Origin: an uncultured Alsobacter sp.
GTDB taxonomy: Bacteria > Pseudomonadota > Alphaproteobacteria > Rhizobiales > Beijerinckiaceae
Length of the DNA: 64,000 nucleotides
Direction: 5' to 3'
NCBI RefSeq assembly: GCF_945952055.1
Contig: NZ_CAMFHB010000006.1
Span: forward strand, 141,152-205,151
Shown: in pieces, positions 18,498 to 29,252 of the stretch
Layout: the number at the start of each line of letters is the position of its first letter
How positions within the stretch are numbered: the first letter of the stretch is position 1
Notes under the pieces: generated by a model
What the model saw: the letters and a program-made list of their open reading frames with translations, nothing else
What the model was told of the DNA's origin: nothing
Databases searched by the model: none
Program-made: the position numbers and the translations under genes

Positions 18498-19643
18498 ATG
18501 CCCGCCACCGCACCGCTTGCCCGCGCCAACGCCTCCTCCGGGGTCGTCATCCGTCCCGCCACGCTGGCCGATCTCGACGCCATCGAGACGATCGAGAACC
18601 GCGTCTTCGAGACGGATCGCCTGTCCCGGCGTTCGCTGCGCCGGTTCATCACCACCGATCGCGACGCCCTGCTGGTGGTGGATCGCGGGGGTGAACTGGT
18701 GGGCTACGCGCTCGTCGCGTTCCGCCGCGGGACGGCCCTGGCGCGGCTCTACTCCATCGCGATCCTGCCGGAAGCCGGCCGTGGCGGCCTCGGGCGGCAA
18801 CTGCTGGCCGCCGTCGAGGCCGAGGCCCAGGAGCGCGGCTGCCTGCTGCTGCGCCTCGAGGTGAGGGCCGACAACCACGCGGCCATTCGCCTCTACGAGC
18901 GCTGCGGCTATCACCGCTTCGGCGTCTACGAGGACTACTACGAGGACCATCAGGACGCGCTGCGCTACGAGAAGCCGCTGGTGAAGCACGCGGAGCCGCC
19001 CCGCGGCGGGCCGCCCTTCTGGGAGCAGACGACCGACTTCACCTGCGGACCGTCCTGCCTGCTGATGGCGATGGCCTGGGCCGACCCCACCTTCGCGCCG
19101 AGCCGCGCCGCCGAGATCCGGCTTTGGCGCGAATCGACCACCGTGTTCATGACCTCGGGCCTGGGCGGATGCGAGCCCTACGGCCTGGCGGTGACGCTGG
19201 CCCGGCACGGCGTCATCCCGGAGGTGCGCCTGTCCGAGCCGGGTCCCTTCTTCCTCGACAGCGTGCGCTCGCCCGAGAAGCGGGAGGTGATGCGCATCAC
19301 CCAGGAGGAATTCCGGCGCGATGCCGAGGAGATGGCGATCCCCGTGATCATCGAACCGCTCGGGGAGGCGGAACTGCACCGGGTGCTCGATGCGGGAGCC
19401 GTGGTGATCGTGCTCGTCTCGGGCTACCGCATGTTCCGCAAGAAGGCGCCGCACTGGCTGCTGGCACACGCCCATGACGGGCGGCACGTCTTCGTTCACG
19501 ATCCCTGGGTCGAGCCGTCGGACTTCGAGACCCCGATGATGGCCTCCAACCTGCCCATCCCGGCCGACGAGTTTCACCGCATGGCGCGCTACGGATCGAG
19601 CGACCTGCGGGCGGCGATCATCGTGAGGCGTCCCGGCGGCTGA
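18498..19643 (+). CDS. GNAT acetyltransferase fused to a C39-like peptidase domain
   Basis: 381 aa. Residues about 15-160 are a RimI-like GNAT domain (LYSIAILPEAGRGGLGRQLL acetyl-CoA loop, AIRLYERCGYHRFG). Residues about 170-381 form a papain-like C39 module with the nucleophile in FTCGPSCLLMAM and a His-Asp pair in HVFVHDPW. A RimK-like ATP-grasp ligase starts 162 bp downstream on the same strand. Such pairs have been proposed by comparative genomics to build and process peptide or amide modifications; the actual substrate is unknown. The fusion lets one protein both acylate an amine and cleave a peptide bond. Confidence 0.88.
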   Translation: MPATAPLARANASSGVVIRPATLADLDAIETIENRVFETDRLSRRSLRRFITTDRDALLVVDRGGELVGYALVAFRRGTALARLYSIAILPEAGRGGLGRQLLAAVEAEAQERGCLLLRLEVRADNHAAIRLYERCGYHRFGVYEDYYEDHQDALRYEKPLVKHAEPPRGGPPFWEQTTDFTCGPSCLLMAMAWADPTFAPSRAAEIRLWRESTTVFMTSGLGGCEPYGLAVTLARHGVIPEVRLSEPGPFFLDSVRSPEKREVMRITQEEFRRDAEEMAIPVIIEPLGEAELHRVLDAGAVVIVLVSGYRMFRKKAPHWLLAHAHDGRHVFVHDPWVEPSDFETPMMASNLPIPADEFHRMARYGSSDLRAAIIVRRPGG

Positions 19644-19805
19644 GGCTCTGCCCTCATCCTGTCGCAAATCTGCGTATGGTTTCGCAACCTGCCGCGCCGA
19701 GCGGCGTTGGACTGCCTCGGAACGGGACCGGGGCGTGTTGCCCTCCCGTCCCGCACGGCCGCGTTCCCCACTCCAGAACTTCGGTTCAGCGCTCCGAGAA
19801 CCTTC

Positions 19806-21278
19806 ATGACCGGTTGGGTCATCCTCGTCGACAATCTGCGCGACTTCCCGAACGCCGACACCCCTCACAAGGTGATCACGACAAGCGATTATCTTGCCCG
19901 GCCCCGTCTGTTCGAGGGCGGCCGGACCAAGGTGATCAACCTGTCACGGTCCTACAACTACCAGTCGCGAGGCTACTACGCTTCGCTTCTGGGTGAGGCG
20001 CGTGGCCACCGCATGCTCCCGACCGTGGAGACGATGCTGGAGCTGCGGGAGCGCAAGCTTTACGAGCACGCTCTGCCCGAACTCGAGGACGCGCTCAACC
20101 GGGCGCTCGCGAAGGCCGGGCGAGTGCCGGAGGACGGAAAAATCCTCGTCTGCTTCGGCATCGTCCGCGACGAGGCCTTGGAGCCCTTCGGCAAGCTCCT
20201 GTTCGACTGGTTCCGCGGCCCGGCCCTGCAGGTTTCCGTCGAGGCGACCACCACGGCCGGCGGGTCGTGGGCCTCGATCGAGCGCATCCGGCCGCGACCC
20301 CTGGCAAAGCTCGATCCGGACGACCTCGCCTTCTTCCGCGAGGCGCTGCACGCCCACACCCGGCAGACCTGGAAGACGCCGCGGACGCGCCCCGTCGCCA
20401 AGTACTCGCTCGCGGTGCTACACGACCCGGCCGATCCGCTGCCGCCGTCCTCTCCCGAGACGCTGCGCCACTTCGCCCGCATCGCGGAAAAGATGTCCGT
20501 CGACGTCGAGCCCATCACGCGGCGCGACCTGTCCTCGCTCTCCGAATTCGATGCGCTCTTCATCCGGGCGACCACGTCCATCGACAACTACACCTACCGC
20601 TTCGCCCGGCGCGCGATGCAGGAGGGCATGCCGGTCATCGACGATCCGGTGTCGATGATCCGGTGCACCAACAAGGTCTACCTGACCGAACTCATGATGC
20701 AGCACGGGGTGCCGATCCCCCCGACGGTGATGATTGCCGACGAGGACGACATCAGGACGGCCATCGACACGCTGGGCCTGCCGCTGGTCGTGAAGATCCC
20801 CGACGGATCCTTCTCGCGGGGGGTGCACAAGCTGGGCACCGAGGCCGAGGTGCGCGCGCTCGTCGCCCGCCTGTTCCAGGACACCGACCTGCTGCTGGCG
20901 CAGAAGTTCATGCCGACGGCCTTCGACTGGCGGGTGGGCGTGCTCGGCGGCGAGCCGCTGTTCGCCTGCCAGTACCACATGGCCAAGGGGCACTGGCAGA
21001 TCCTCAAGCACGATGCCAACGGCACGAGCAAGGAAGGCGGGCACAGGACCGTCCCGATCGAGGAGGCGCCGCGCGACGTCATCGACATCGCCCTGAAGGC
21101 CGCCCGGCCGATCGGAAAGGGCCTCTACGGGGTCGACCTGAAGGAGACGCCGGACGGCGTCGTCGTCATCGAGGTCAACGACAACCCCAATCTCGACCAT
21201 GGCGTCGAGGACCAGGCCGGCAAGGACGTCGTCTGGACCCGCCTCCTGGAGTGGTTCATCGGCCGCATCGACGCGTGA
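19806..21278 (+). CDS. RimK-like ATP-grasp ligase with RLAN N-terminal domain
   Basis: 490 aa from ATG 19806. The first 200 or so residues match the RLAN domain that precedes this group of ligases (WVILVDNLRDFPNADTPHKV…, LSRSYNYQSRGYYASLL). The ATP-grasp part follows, with the nucleotide-binding LPLVVKIPDGSFSRGV, LLAQKFMPTAFDWRVGVLGGEPL and metal-binding VVVIEVNDNPNLDHGVED. It should join a carboxylate to an amine using ATP. Its neighbour, the GNAT/C39 fusion, is the only candidate partner visible. Poly-glutamylation, as for RimK on ribosomal protein S6, is one option but the N-terminal domain sets this family apart. Confidence 0.9.
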   Translation: MTGWVILVDNLRDFPNADTPHKVITTSDYLARPRLFEGGRTKVINLSRSYNYQSRGYYASLLGEARGHRMLPTVETMLELRERKLYEHALPELEDALNRALAKAGRVPEDGKILVCFGIVRDEALEPFGKLLFDWFRGPALQVSVEATTTAGGSWASIERIRPRPLAKLDPDDLAFFREALHAHTRQTWKTPRTRPVAKYSLAVLHDPADPLPPSSPETLRHFARIAEKMSVDVEPITRRDLSSLSEFDALFIRATTSIDNYTYRFARRAMQEGMPVIDDPVSMIRCTNKVYLTELMMQHGVPIPPTVMIADEDDIRTAIDTLGLPLVVKIPDGSFSRGVHKLGTEAEVRALVARLFQDTDLLLAQKFMPTAFDWRVGVLGGEPLFACQYHMAKGHWQILKHDANGTSKEGGHRTVPIEEAPRDVIDIALKAARPIGKGLYGVDLKETPDGVVVIEVNDNPNLDHGVEDQAGKDVVWTRLLEWFIGRIDA

Positions 21279-21370
21279 GGCGGAAGTTCCCTGCGGTCAT
21301 CGGCCCATGAACGTCTTCATCCTGAGAGCTTTTGAAACATTTGCCAGTCCAGCTTGCCTCATTCTCTCCG

Positions 21371-21458
21371 CGTCATGGCCGGGCTTGGCACGGCCACCCA
21401 CGACTTGAGAATGGCGCAGGCAGAGTCGTGGGTCCCCGGGCCAAGCCCGGGGATGACG
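21371..21458. repeat. Palindromic repeat family A, copy 2 (88 bp)
   Basis: Same layout and length as copies at 12430 and 37731: CGTCATGG…GGATGACGG outer arms, CCACGACTT / GAGTCGTGG inner arms. It lies between the convergent ATP-grasp and DUF533 genes. Flanking sequence extends the palindrome further (GCCAGTCCAG before, CTGGACTGCC after). Confidence 0.87.
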
Positions 21459-21576
21459 GCTGAGAGGTTGGCTTGAACTGGACTGCCAGTCCTAAGACAA
21501 GAGTCTCGACAGTCTCGAGCTGCCCGCGCCGCAGCCTTCGACCGCTGCTCTTGATGTTGGCCGCGGGTGGTGACAC

Positions 21577-22527
21577 CTACACCTGTACCTTCGCGCTTTC
21601 GGCCGCGGCGTCGATATGGGCGACGAGCTGTTCGTCGAGGCCGAGCGCCTCTGCCAGCGCGGCCAGGAAGTCCTTCTCGGCCTGTTCGTCGGGATCGATG
21701 GTGAGCCTGGCCGCCGTGTAGACCTGCGCGGCCATGGCGGGCTCGGCCACGGCGGCGGCGAGGTCCTCCACGGTGGCGGGGTTGGCGAACTCCTGGTCCA
21801 GGAACTGCGCGGCCTCGGTGTCGATGCCGAGCTGCTGGAGGCCGCCGACGATCTGGGCCCGCTCGGCATCGTCCACCGTCCCGTCCGCGGCCGCCGCGGC
21901 GATCATGGCGCGCAGCAGGATCTCGGCGTTCTCCTGGTCGACCCGGTCGTTGCCCGTCGATCCGAAGGGCGAGCGCTCCGGCGGGGCCGCGAGGCCCTGG
22001 GCCTGCCCCAGGTCCATCATCGGCTTGCCGAGCGAGTAGTTCTGCCACGCCTGGTAGGCGAGGCCGCCGATCATGGCGAGCCCGCCGAGCTTGGCTGCGT
22101 TGACGGCCAGGCCGCGGCCGGCCTTGCTGCCGAGGAAGAGGCCGGCCAGCGAACCGAGCGCGCCGCCGGCCGCGAACTGGTTCTGGTTGACGACGTCGCG
22201 CAGCTTGCCGGCCAGATCGCCGCCCGAGCGGCCGCCCGAAAGCTGGCCGATGATGTCGTTGAGGGCGGGACCGGCGCCGGACTTCTGAGCCGCGCCCTGG
22301 AGGCCCTGCGTCGCTTGGCCGAGCACGGCGCCCAGCAGGCCGCCGAGGCCGCCCGCCGCGCCGCCGGCCGAGGTGCCTCCCGGCGCGCCCTGCTGCAACT
22401 GGCCGAGCACGGAGCCGAGAATGTCGCCCAGGCCGCCCTGCGGGGCAGCGCCGGGAGCCGCGCGGGCCCCGGATGGAGCCTGGCTGGCCGCGACCAGCGC
22501 ATCGAGCATTTTCTTCGCGTCGAACAT
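21577..22527 (-). CDS. DUF533 (YebE-like) TerB-fold protein
   Basis: 316 aa from ATG 22527 (MFDAKKMLD, the usual start for the family). The N-terminal half is Gly/Ala/Gln-rich and low in complexity. One hydrophobic segment lies near residues 150-165 (LAVNAAKLGGLAMIGGLAYQAW), and the C-terminal 110 residues are a TerB-like helical domain (ENAEILLRAMIAAAAADGTVDDAERAQIV…). The protein is probably membrane-attached. E. coli YebE is stress-induced; function here is unknown. Confidence 0.87.
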   Translation of the reverse strand: MFDAKKMLDALVAASQAPSGARAAPGAAPQGGLGDILGSVLGQLQQGAPGGTSAGGAAGGLGGLLGAVLGQATQGLQGAAQKSGAGPALNDIIGQLSGGRSGGDLAGKLRDVVNQNQFAAGGALGSLAGLFLGSKAGRGLAVNAAKLGGLAMIGGLAYQAWQNYSLGKPMMDLGQAQGLAAPPERSPFGSTGNDRVDQENAEILLRAMIAAAAADGTVDDAERAQIVGGLQQLGIDTEAAQFLDQEFANPATVEDLAAAVAEPAMAAQVYTAARLTIDPDEQAEKDFLAALAEALGLDEQLVAHIDAAAESAKVQV

Positions 22528-22608
22528 GGATCCCCACTCCCCTGGCATGGCTTTGCCCAGTCTAGGCCCAGCCATCAAACGAGGGGAATGCGGAAAGCGT
22601 GTGACGCG

Positions 22609-23250
22609 TCAGCCTTTCAACTGGGACGCCGCCCTGGCGAGATCGGTGATCGTCTGCCAGTCGCCGTCCTTCAGGGCCGCCGCCGGCGTGACCCACGACC
22701 CGCCGACGCAGACCACGTTCGGGAGAGCGAGGTAGTTCTTCGCCTTTGCGGCGTCGATGCTGCCGGTGGGGCAGAAGGTGAGGTGCGGCAACGGGCCGCC
22801 CAGCGCCTTCAGATAGGCGAGGCCGCCGGCCGGCTCGGCCGGGAAGAACTTCAGGACGTGATGGCCCATCTCGGCCGCGGCCATCGCCTCGCTCGCGGTG
22901 GCGACGCCGGGGAGCAGGGGCGCGGGGCAGCGGGCCGCCGCGTCGACGAGCTTGGGCGTGGTGCCAGGGCTGACCAGGAACTTGGCGCCGGCCGACACCG
23001 CCTCGTCGACCTGCGAGGGGGACAGCACGGTGCCGGCGCCCACCACGGCTTCGGGCACGTGCTTGGCGATGGTCTCGATGGCCTCGAGCGCCCCGTCCGT
23101 GCGCAGGGTGATCTCAAGGACGGGCAGGCCGCCGGCCACCAGCGCGCGGGCGAGCGGCAGGGCCTGCCGGGCGTCGTCGATCGTCAGCACCGGGATCACC
23201 GGCGCGAGGCGCAGCGTGGCGAGGAGGCTGGCGTTGCGGGCATCGGACAC
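22609..23250 (-). CDS. eda: KDPG / KHG aldolase
   Basis: 213 aa from a GTG at 23250 with an AGGAG ribosome site. Glu46 and Arg50 (LEITLRT) and the Schiff-base Lys134 ([10 protein letters not shown]) are all in place. It cleaves 2-keto-3-deoxy-6-phosphogluconate to pyruvate and glyceraldehyde 3-phosphate in the Entner-Doudoroff pathway. It is not beside edd or gluconate genes. The sugar-acid dehydratase at 50.5 kb makes 2-keto-3-deoxy acids too, but phosphorylated and free acids use different aldolases. The longer open frame upstream runs into a repeat. Confidence 0.92.
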   Translation of the reverse strand: MSDARNASLLATLRLAPVIPVLTIDDARQALPLARALVAGGLPVLEITLRTDGALEAIETIAKHVPEAVVGAGTVLSPSQVDEAVSAGAKFLVSPGTTPKLVDAAARCPAPLLPGVATASEAMAAAEMGHHVLKFFPAEPAGGLAYLKALGGPLPHLTFCPTGSIDAAKAKNYLALPNVVCVGGSWVTPAAALKDGDWQTITDLARAASQLKG

Positions 23251-23336
23251 GGGCGTGCTCCTTGGTGCAGGGGGCCTGACGTGGGTGTGCACGGGCGGGA
23301 TGATGACGTCAACAGCGGGAGGGGGCGCGACCCTTC

Positions 23337-23382
23337 TGCGCCCTTCGACGCGCCGCCTTCGGCGGCTGCTCGGGACGAAGAC
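23337..23382. repeat. REP-like repeat family B, degenerate single unit
   Basis: A diverged copy of the unit gcgtccttcgacacgccgcc…ggcggctgctcaggatgagga, here ending in cgggacgaagacc. It lies upstream of eda, between that gene and the RND pump. Confidence 0.65.
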
Positions 23383-23473
23383 CCGTGCTGAAGCCGAATC
23401 CCTCTGAGGGCTCTTCACACGCTCTGACCATCGGCCGCGGGCGGCGTGTCGACGGATGCTGGACGATCCAGGC

Positions 23474-26400
23474 CTACTCCGCCGGGGCGTGGGCTTCCGT
23501 GCCGGCAGGGCGCCCGGCCTTGCGGGCCTGCTTCTCGGCCTTGCGCGCCAGCCGTGCCTCGCGCCGGCGTGCCCGCCAGGCGGAGACGTTGGCGAGCGCC
23601 ATCAGCGCCGCCGGCGTCACCACGAGCGTCAGGACGGTGGCGAAGCCCAGCCCGAAGACGATGGCGGTGGACAGGTGGATCCACCACTGCGTCGACGGCG
23701 CGCCGATGAAGATCTCGCGCTGCACGAAGTCGATGTTGATGCCGAAGGCGATGGCGAGCACGCCCAGCACCGCGGTGACGGCGGTGAGCACGACCGGACG
23801 GGCGCGCTCGCGGCAGGTCTCGATGATGGCGTCGTAGGCGTCCCAGCCCTCGCGCCGTAGCCTGTCGTAGGTGTCGATCAGGACGATGTTGTTGTTCACG
23901 ATGACCCCGGCATTGGCGATGATGCCGATGCCGGTCATGACCACGCCGAAGGCCTGGCCCATGACCATGAGCCCCAAGAGCACGCCGATGGTCGACAGGA
24001 CGACCGCCGAGAGCACCAGCAGCACGCTGGTGAACTTGTTGAACTGGGCCAGCAGGATCGCGAAGATCAGGAACATGGCCGTGCCGAAGGCCTTCACGAG
24101 GAAGGCGCCGGCCTTGGCGCGCTCCTCGTCCTCGCCCTTCAGCCGGAACGTCACGCCGGCTCCGAGATCGGCGGCGGCGAGGTCCCTGGCGAGCGCCTGT
24201 TGGACGACGGCGCTCTGCACGCCCTCCGCGACGTTCGAGGACACGGTCATCACGCGCTGCCCGCCGACGCGGTTGATCTGGCCGACGCGCTGCGTGGGCA
24301 CCCGCTCGACGAAGTTGCCGATGGGTACCGAGCCCGCGGGCGTTGTCATGCGCAGTTCCTCGAGCTGGTCGAGGGTGCGCTTGTTCTCCGGGAAGCGGAC
24401 GATGAGGTCGACCGACTTGTCGGTGTCGTTGGGCCTGTACTCGGTGATCTTGACGCCGTTGGTCACGAGCTGGACCGCGGTTCCGACTGTCAGGGCGCTG
24501 GCGCCGTACTTGGCGGCCTCCGTCTTGTCGACGCGGATGGTCCAGTCGATGCCGGGCAGCGGCTGCCCGTCGTCGACGTCGCGCACGTCCGGCCGGGCGG
24601 CGAGGATCGCGGCCACCTTGCGCGCGGCGCCGGGCAGCTGGTCGGGATCGAGCGAGGTGAGCTGGACCTGCACCGGCTTGCCGGTCGGGGGACCGGCGCG
24701 GGGCGCCGTGACCTCGATGGACACGCCGGGGATGTCCGCGGTGCGCTTGCGGATGTCGTCCATGATCTCGTGGGCCGGGCGGCGATGCTGCCACTCGACG
24801 AACTCGAACTGGATGGTGCCGACCGTGTCCTCGGAGATCTCGTTGGAGCCCTTCTGGCCCTCGCCGGCCCGGGCATAGACGGTGCGGATCTCCTGCATCG
24901 GCAGGATCTGCGCCTCGACCCGGCGGACCAGCGCGTCCTTCTCCGACAGGGCGAGGTTGCCGCGGGCGTGAATCTGCACGAGCCCGTAGTCGGGCTCGAC
25001 GCTGGGGAAGAACTCGACCCCGCTGCCGAGCTTGCCGTAGGCATATTGCACGCCGACGAGCAGGCAGAGCGTCGCGAACAGCGTCAGTCCCGGCCGCTTC
25101 AGGACGTTGCGGACCACCGACATGTAGAGCCCGCGCTCGGAGGCGCGCTCGTCGTGCGGCACCTCGGCCGCGCGGCCGAGCAGGGCTCCCAGCGTCGGGG
25201 TGAAGAACAGCGCCACCACCAGCGAGGCCGAGAGCGTCGCGATGAGGGTGAGCGGCAGGTACTTCATGAACTCGCCGACGATCCCCGGCCAGAACATCAG
25301 CGGCGAGAACGCCGCCACGCGCGTCAGGGTGGCGGCGATGACCGGTCCGGCCATGCGTCTGGCGGCCAGGGCGTAGGCCTCTTTCGGCGGCATGCCCTCG
25401 GCCATGCGCCGCTCGGCGAACTCCGACACGATGATCGCGTCGTCGACGAGCATGCCCACGGCCAGGATCAGGCCGAAGAGGACGACGATGTTCACCGTCA
25501 GCCCGGCCATCTGCAGGCCGAGGATGCCGGTCAGGAACGAGGCGGGAATGGCGATGCCGATGAAGATCGACGCGCGCCCGCCCAGCACGACGAGCATGAT
25601 GACGAAGACGAGCAGCACCGCGGTGATCACGCTGTTCTGCAGTTCGTGCAGCATGTCGCGGATGGTCTTCGACTTGTCCTGGGTGAAGGACACGTCGATG
25701 GTTCCGGGCCAGGCCTGGCGCATCTGGCCCACGACGTATTTCACGGCATCGACCGTCTCGATGAGGTTGGCGCCGGTGCGCTTGGAGACCTCGATGGCGA
25801 TGGCCGGCTTGCCGTTGACCCGGGTGACCGACGTGGCGTCCTTGAAGGTAGGCCGCACTTCCGCGACTTCGCCCAGCGACACGCTGGCGCCACTGGAGGC
25901 GACGAGCGGCAGCTTGAGGACGTCCTGCGGCTTCTCGATGAGAGCCGGCACCTTCACCGCGAAGCGCCCGCTGCCGCCTTCCAGCGCGCCGGCGGCCACG
26001 AGGCTGTTGCCCTGCACGGTCGCCGCGATGAGCTCCGACAGCGAGATGCCATAGCTTTTCAGCAGCATCGGCTCGGCGATGATCTCCACCACCTCGTCGC
26101 GCGCGCCGCGCAGGTCCGCCGAGAGCACCCCCGGGATCTGCTCGATGGCGTTCTTGGCCGTGCGGGCGACGCGCAGCAGGGTCCGCTCGGGCACCTCGCC
26201 GGTCAGCGCCACGACGAGAACCGGGAAGAGCGAGAGGTTGACCTCGCGCACCGAAGGCTGGTCGGCGTCCTTGGGCAGGTCGCGCTTGGCGTCGTCGACC
26301 TTGGCGCGCACGTCGGCCAGCGCCTTGGACGAGTCGAAGCCGGCCTGGAACTCGAGCAGCACGAAGCCGCCGCCCTCGAAGGCGGTGGAGCGCATCTCCT

Positions 26401-26635
26401 TCACGTTGGTGACCGACTTCAGCTGCGTCTCGATGGGGCGCAGCAGCAGCCGCTCGCTGTCCTCCGGGCTGATGCCGCGTTGGGAGAGCTGCACGTAGAC
26501 GATCGGGACCTTGACGTCCGGCTCCGCCTCCTTGGGGATGGTCATGTAGGCGGAGAAGCCCGCGACCAGCAGGAACAGCAGCAGCGCCAGCGTCAGGCGC
26601 GAATGGCTGATCGCGTATTCGACCGGGTTCTTCAT
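23474..26635 (-). CDS. RND-family efflux permease (AcrB superfamily)
   Basis: 1053 aa, the normal size. The first transmembrane helix follows [15 protein letters not shown], two large periplasmic loops are evident, and the central membrane block contains [18 protein letters not shown] with the proton-relay Asp pair and a [10 protein letters not shown] motif. The C-terminus is a charged Arg/Lys/Ala tail. It takes substrates from the periplasm or inner membrane and drives them out by proton antiport. The adaptor gene is 35 bp upstream on the same strand. No outer-membrane factor is encoded here. Drug or lipid specificity cannot be told; sequence style fits the hydrophobe/amphiphile group rather than metal pumps. 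Confidence 0.93.
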   Translation of the reverse strand: MKNPVEYAISHSRLTLALLLFLLVAGFSAYMTIPKEAEPDVKVPIVYVQLSQRGISPEDSERLLLRPIETQLKSVTNVKEMRSTAFEGGGFVLLEFQAGFDSSKALADVRAKVDDAKRDLPKDADQPSVREVNLSLFPVLVVALTGEVPERTLLRVARTAKNAIEQIPGVLSADLRGARDEVVEIIAEPMLLKSYGISLSELIAATVQGNSLVAAGALEGGSGRFAVKVPALIEKPQDVLKLPLVASSGASVSLGEVAEVRPTFKDATSVTRVNGKPAIAIEVSKRTGANLIETVDAVKYVVGQMRQAWPGTIDVSFTQDKSKTIRDMLHELQNSVITAVLLVFVIMLVVLGGRASIFIGIAIPASFLTGILGLQMAGLTVNIVVLFGLILAVGMLVDDAIIVSEFAERRMAEGMPPKEAYALAARRMAGPVIAATLTRVAAFSPLMFWPGIVGEFMKYLPLTLIATLSASLVVALFFTPTLGALLGRAAEVPHDERASERGLYMSVVRNVLKRPGLTLFATLCLLVGVQYAYGKLGSGVEFFPSVEPDYGLVQIHARGNLALSEKDALVRRVEAQILPMQEIRTVYARAGEGQKGSNEISEDTVGTIQFEFVEWQHRRPAHEIMDDIRKRTADIPGVSIEVTAPRAGPPTGKPVQVQLTSLDPDQLPGAARKVAAILAARPDVRDVDDGQPLPGIDWTIRVDKTEAAKYGASALTVGTAVQLVTNGVKITEYRPNDTDKSVDLIVRFPENKRTLDQLEELRMTTPAGSVPIGNFVERVPTQRVGQINRVGGQRVMTVSSNVAEGVQSAVVQQALARDLAAADLGAGVTFRLKGEDEERAKAGAFLVKAFGTAMFLIFAILLAQFNKFTSVLLVLSAVVLSTIGVLLGLMVMGQAFGVVMTGIGIIANAGVIVNNNIVLIDTYDRLRREGWDAYDAIIETCRERARPVVLTAVTAVLGVLAIAFGINIDFVQREIFIGAPSTQWWIHLSTAIVFGLGFATVLTLVVTPAALMALANVSAWRARRREARLARKAEKQARKAGRPAGTEAHAPAE

Positions 26636-26670
26636 CGTCGCCTCACAGCGCCGCCATCACAGCGCTAGCT

Positions 26671-27756
26671 TCACAGTGCTACTTGGGCCGCCGCGGGAAC
26701 CGGCTCGACCACCTGGTCTTCCTTCACGAAGTCCTGGCCCTGCACGATGACGCGGGCGCCGTTGGCGATCCCGGAGACCCACAGGTGCTCGGGCTCGTCC
26801 TCGACGAGCGTCACCGGCACGAAGGCCACGCGGTTGCCCTCGCCGACGATGCGCACGCCGAGCCGGCCCTCGGAGGAGAAGGTGAGGGCGGACCGCGCCA
26901 TGCGGATGGCCGGCACGGCGGCGAGCTTCAGCCCGACCTCGCAGGTGATGCCATCAGGAATGCGCCCGTCGGCGTTGGGGATCTCGACCTCGACCCGGTA
27001 GGTGCGGGTCTGGGGGCTGGCGCGGCTTGAGACGAAGCGCACCGATCCCTCGACCGAGGTGCCGGTGGCCAGGCGCACGGTGGCGCCCTCGCCGACGTGC
27101 ACCCCGCCGATGCGCCGTTCCGAGAGCTCGACGACGGCCAGCATCGGATCGAGCGCGATCACCTCCGCGACGCTGGCGCCGGGCTGCAGAGCCTGGCCGA
27201 TCTCGGCCGGCAGCTCGTTGACGATGCCGGCGATGGGCGCGGTGACGAGGCCGCGGTTGCGCTCGGCCTCGGCCTGGGCGAGCGCCGCCTCGGCGGCCTT
27301 CAGGTCGGCTTCGAGCTGCACGAGGTTGAGCTTGGGCAGGTTGCCGGCGTCGATGAGCCGGCGACGGGCCTCGGTTTCCTTCTGGCGCTGGTCGAGACGG
27401 GCGCGGGCCTGCTCGACCTGCGCCTCGCGCGCCTCGTCGGACAGGACGGCGATGACGTCGCCCTCCTTCACGGCGGCGCCGCGGCGCACGCGGATCTCGC
27501 GAACGATGCCGTTGGCGCGCGCGGTCGCCATGGTGCGGTGGTCGGCTTCCGTGCGCCCGGAAATGGTCAGGCGCCGCGCGCGGTCCTCGACGCGGGCCTC
27601 GACGACCGAGACGCGGAACGGCTTGGGGGCCGCAGCCTGCGACTGCGCCGTCTGCGGCTTCTCGCGCTCCGTCTTGCCGATGCCGTAATAGCCGGAGGCG
27701 ATCCAGCCGGCGGCACCCAGCACGAGGACGACCGCAATCACGCGACTCCAGGTCAT
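26671..27756 (-). CDS. RND periplasmic adaptor (HlyD/AcrA-like membrane fusion protein)
   Basis: 361 aa from ATG 27756; a TTG at 27795 and a GTG between them are alternatives. An N-terminal membrane anchor (VIAVVLVLGAAGWIASGYYG) has no lipobox. A lipoyl half-motif (GIVREIRVRRGAAVKEGDVIAVL), a helical hairpin around residues 100-160 and the second lipoyl half (APIAGIVNELPAEIGQAL) follow, then the beta-barrel. It links the pump below to an outer-membrane channel. First gene of the two-gene operon. Confidence 0.92.
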   Translation of the reverse strand: MTWSRVIAVVLVLGAAGWIASGYYGIGKTEREKPQTAQSQAAAPKPFRVSVVEARVEDRARRLTISGRTEADHRTMATARANGIVREIRVRRGAAVKEGDVIAVLSDEAREAQVEQARARLDQRQKETEARRRLIDAGNLPKLNLVQLEADLKAAEAALAQAEAERNRGLVTAPIAGIVNELPAEIGQALQPGASVAEVIALDPMLAVVELSERRIGGVHVGEGATVRLATGTSVEGSVRFVSSRASPQTRTYRVEVEIPNADGRIPDGITCEVGLKLAAVPAIRMARSALTFSSEGRLGVRIVGEGNRVAFVPVTLVEDEPEHLWVSGIANGARVIVQGQDFVKEDQVVEPVPAAAQVAL

Positions 27757-28039
27757 GACGGCAACCCGCACCCTTTTCGTGCCGGCGGGCCGCAAGGCCG
27801 ACGCCGAGGCACCGCCGGGCGATCCGGCCGGCGCCGGAGCCCCTGCCCGTCAGGGCGCGGGGCGGCAGACGGCACAGTCCATACGCCCGCGCGGGCCTCC
27901 GCGGCAAGCTGGGACGGTGCCTTATGGCGGTCCCGCCGGCTGATATGGACGGTCCGCGCGCGTCTCGGGCCGGCCGCGCCGGAACCGCTGGTGTGACGCG
28001 GCGTTTGTCGCAACCTGCAGCACCCGGGCCCTCGCCGCC

Positions 28040-29143
28040 ATGCCGTCACACCGCTCCTTCCGTCCCGCTCGTCCGGAGCCACGGCGCTCCCTTCTCGGCA
28101 ACCTCGTCCTCGGGCTCGGCGCCGGCCTCGTGGCCTGGCGTGGCGAGCACCGCCGCGCCGCTGGCCCGGCCCAAGCCGACGGCACGTCCGTCGCCCCGGA
28201 CGGCCGCGGCCGCACAGCCGCCCGCCCCGGACAGATCCCCGCACGCGGATGGCAGGACATCCTGTGGCGCACCTGGGAGGAGATGCAGGAGGACCGGCTC
28301 GTCTCCGTCGCGGCCGGCGTCACCTTCTATCTGCTGCTGGCGCTCGTCCCGGGCATCGCGGCGCTGGTCTCGATCTATGGCCTCTTCGCCGATCCGGCGA
28401 CCATCCGGGATCACCTGAACTCCCTGGCCGGTGTCCTGCCGGGCGGCGCCGTCGACGTGGTCGGCGAGCAGATCGGCCGGATCGCGGGCCAGGGCCGGGG
28501 CACCCTGGGCACGGCCTTCGTGACCAGCCTGCTGATCTCGCTGTGGAGTGCCAATGCCGGGACGAAGGCCCTCTTCGACGCGCTGAACGTGGCCTATGAC
28601 GAGACCGAGAAGCGCAGCTTCCTGCGCCTGACGCTCGTGTCGCTGGGCTGCACGCTCGCGGCGGTCGCCTTCCTCATCGTCGCGCTGGCGGGCGTGGTCG
28701 TCGTGCCCCTCGTGCTGGACGCCGTCGGCCTCGGCACCGTCGCCGAAGCGATCATCCGCGTGGCGCGCTGGCCGCTCCTGCTGGTCATCGTCGCTGTCGC
28801 TCTCGCCGCTCTCTACCGCTACGGCCCCAGCCGCGACGAGCCGCGCTGGCGCTGGGTCAGCGTCGGCAGCGCCTTCGCCGCCCTGGGGTGGCTCGTGGCC
28901 TCGCTTCTGTTCAGCTGGTACGCGGCGAATTTCGGCAGCTACAACCAGACCTATGGGTCGCTCGGGGCCGTCGTCGGCTTCATGACCTGGATGTGGATCT
29001 CCTGCATCGTCGTCCTGCTCGGCGCAGAGCTCAACGCGGAGACCGAGCACCAGACGGAGCGCGACACCACCGACGGACCGGCCAAGCCCCTGGGCGCCCG
29101 CGGTGCGCGGATGGCCGATACGGTCGGCAAGCCGGCGAGTTGA
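28040..29143 (+). CDS. YihY/UPF0761-family (BrkB-like) inner-membrane protein
   Basis: 367 aa. The first 80 residues are polar and basic; six hydrophobic segments follow. Family motifs visible are LVSVAAGVTFYLLLALVPGIAALVS, TKALFDALNVAYDETEKRSF and FGSYNQTYGSLGAVVGFMTWMW. Function is not established for the family despite the old name ribonuclease BN. It is divergent from the RND adaptor across 283 bp in which I see no clear operator. Confidence 0.9.
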   Translation: MPSHRSFRPARPEPRRSLLGNLVLGLGAGLVAWRGEHRRAAGPAQADGTSVAPDGRGRTAARPGQIPARGWQDILWRTWEEMQEDRLVSVAAGVTFYLLLALVPGIAALVSIYGLFADPATIRDHLNSLAGVLPGGAVDVVGEQIGRIAGQGRGTLGTAFVTSLLISLWSANAGTKALFDALNVAYDETEKRSFLRLTLVSLGCTLAAVAFLIVALAGVVVVPLVLDAVGLGTVAEAIIRVARWPLLLVIVAVALAALYRYGPSRDEPRWRWVSVGSAFAALGWLVASLLFSWYAANFGSYNQTYGSLGAVVGFMTWMWISCIVVLLGAELNAETEHQTERDTTDGPAKPLGARGARMADTVGKPAS

Positions 29144-29252
29144 CATATGCAGGGAACCAGAGGCCTCGCCAGAGGTTGTCTGCGGGACTGACGCCTTTCA
29201 CATCATCATCGGGAAAAACGCCGGACCCGCTTGATCCGGCGAGGGATACGCC

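Noticed and set aside
24200..26668. 822-codon plus-strand frame opposite the RND pump
   Set aside because: Typical high-GC antisense shadow, rich in Arg, Gly, Asp and His; the minus strand has a full RND sequence.
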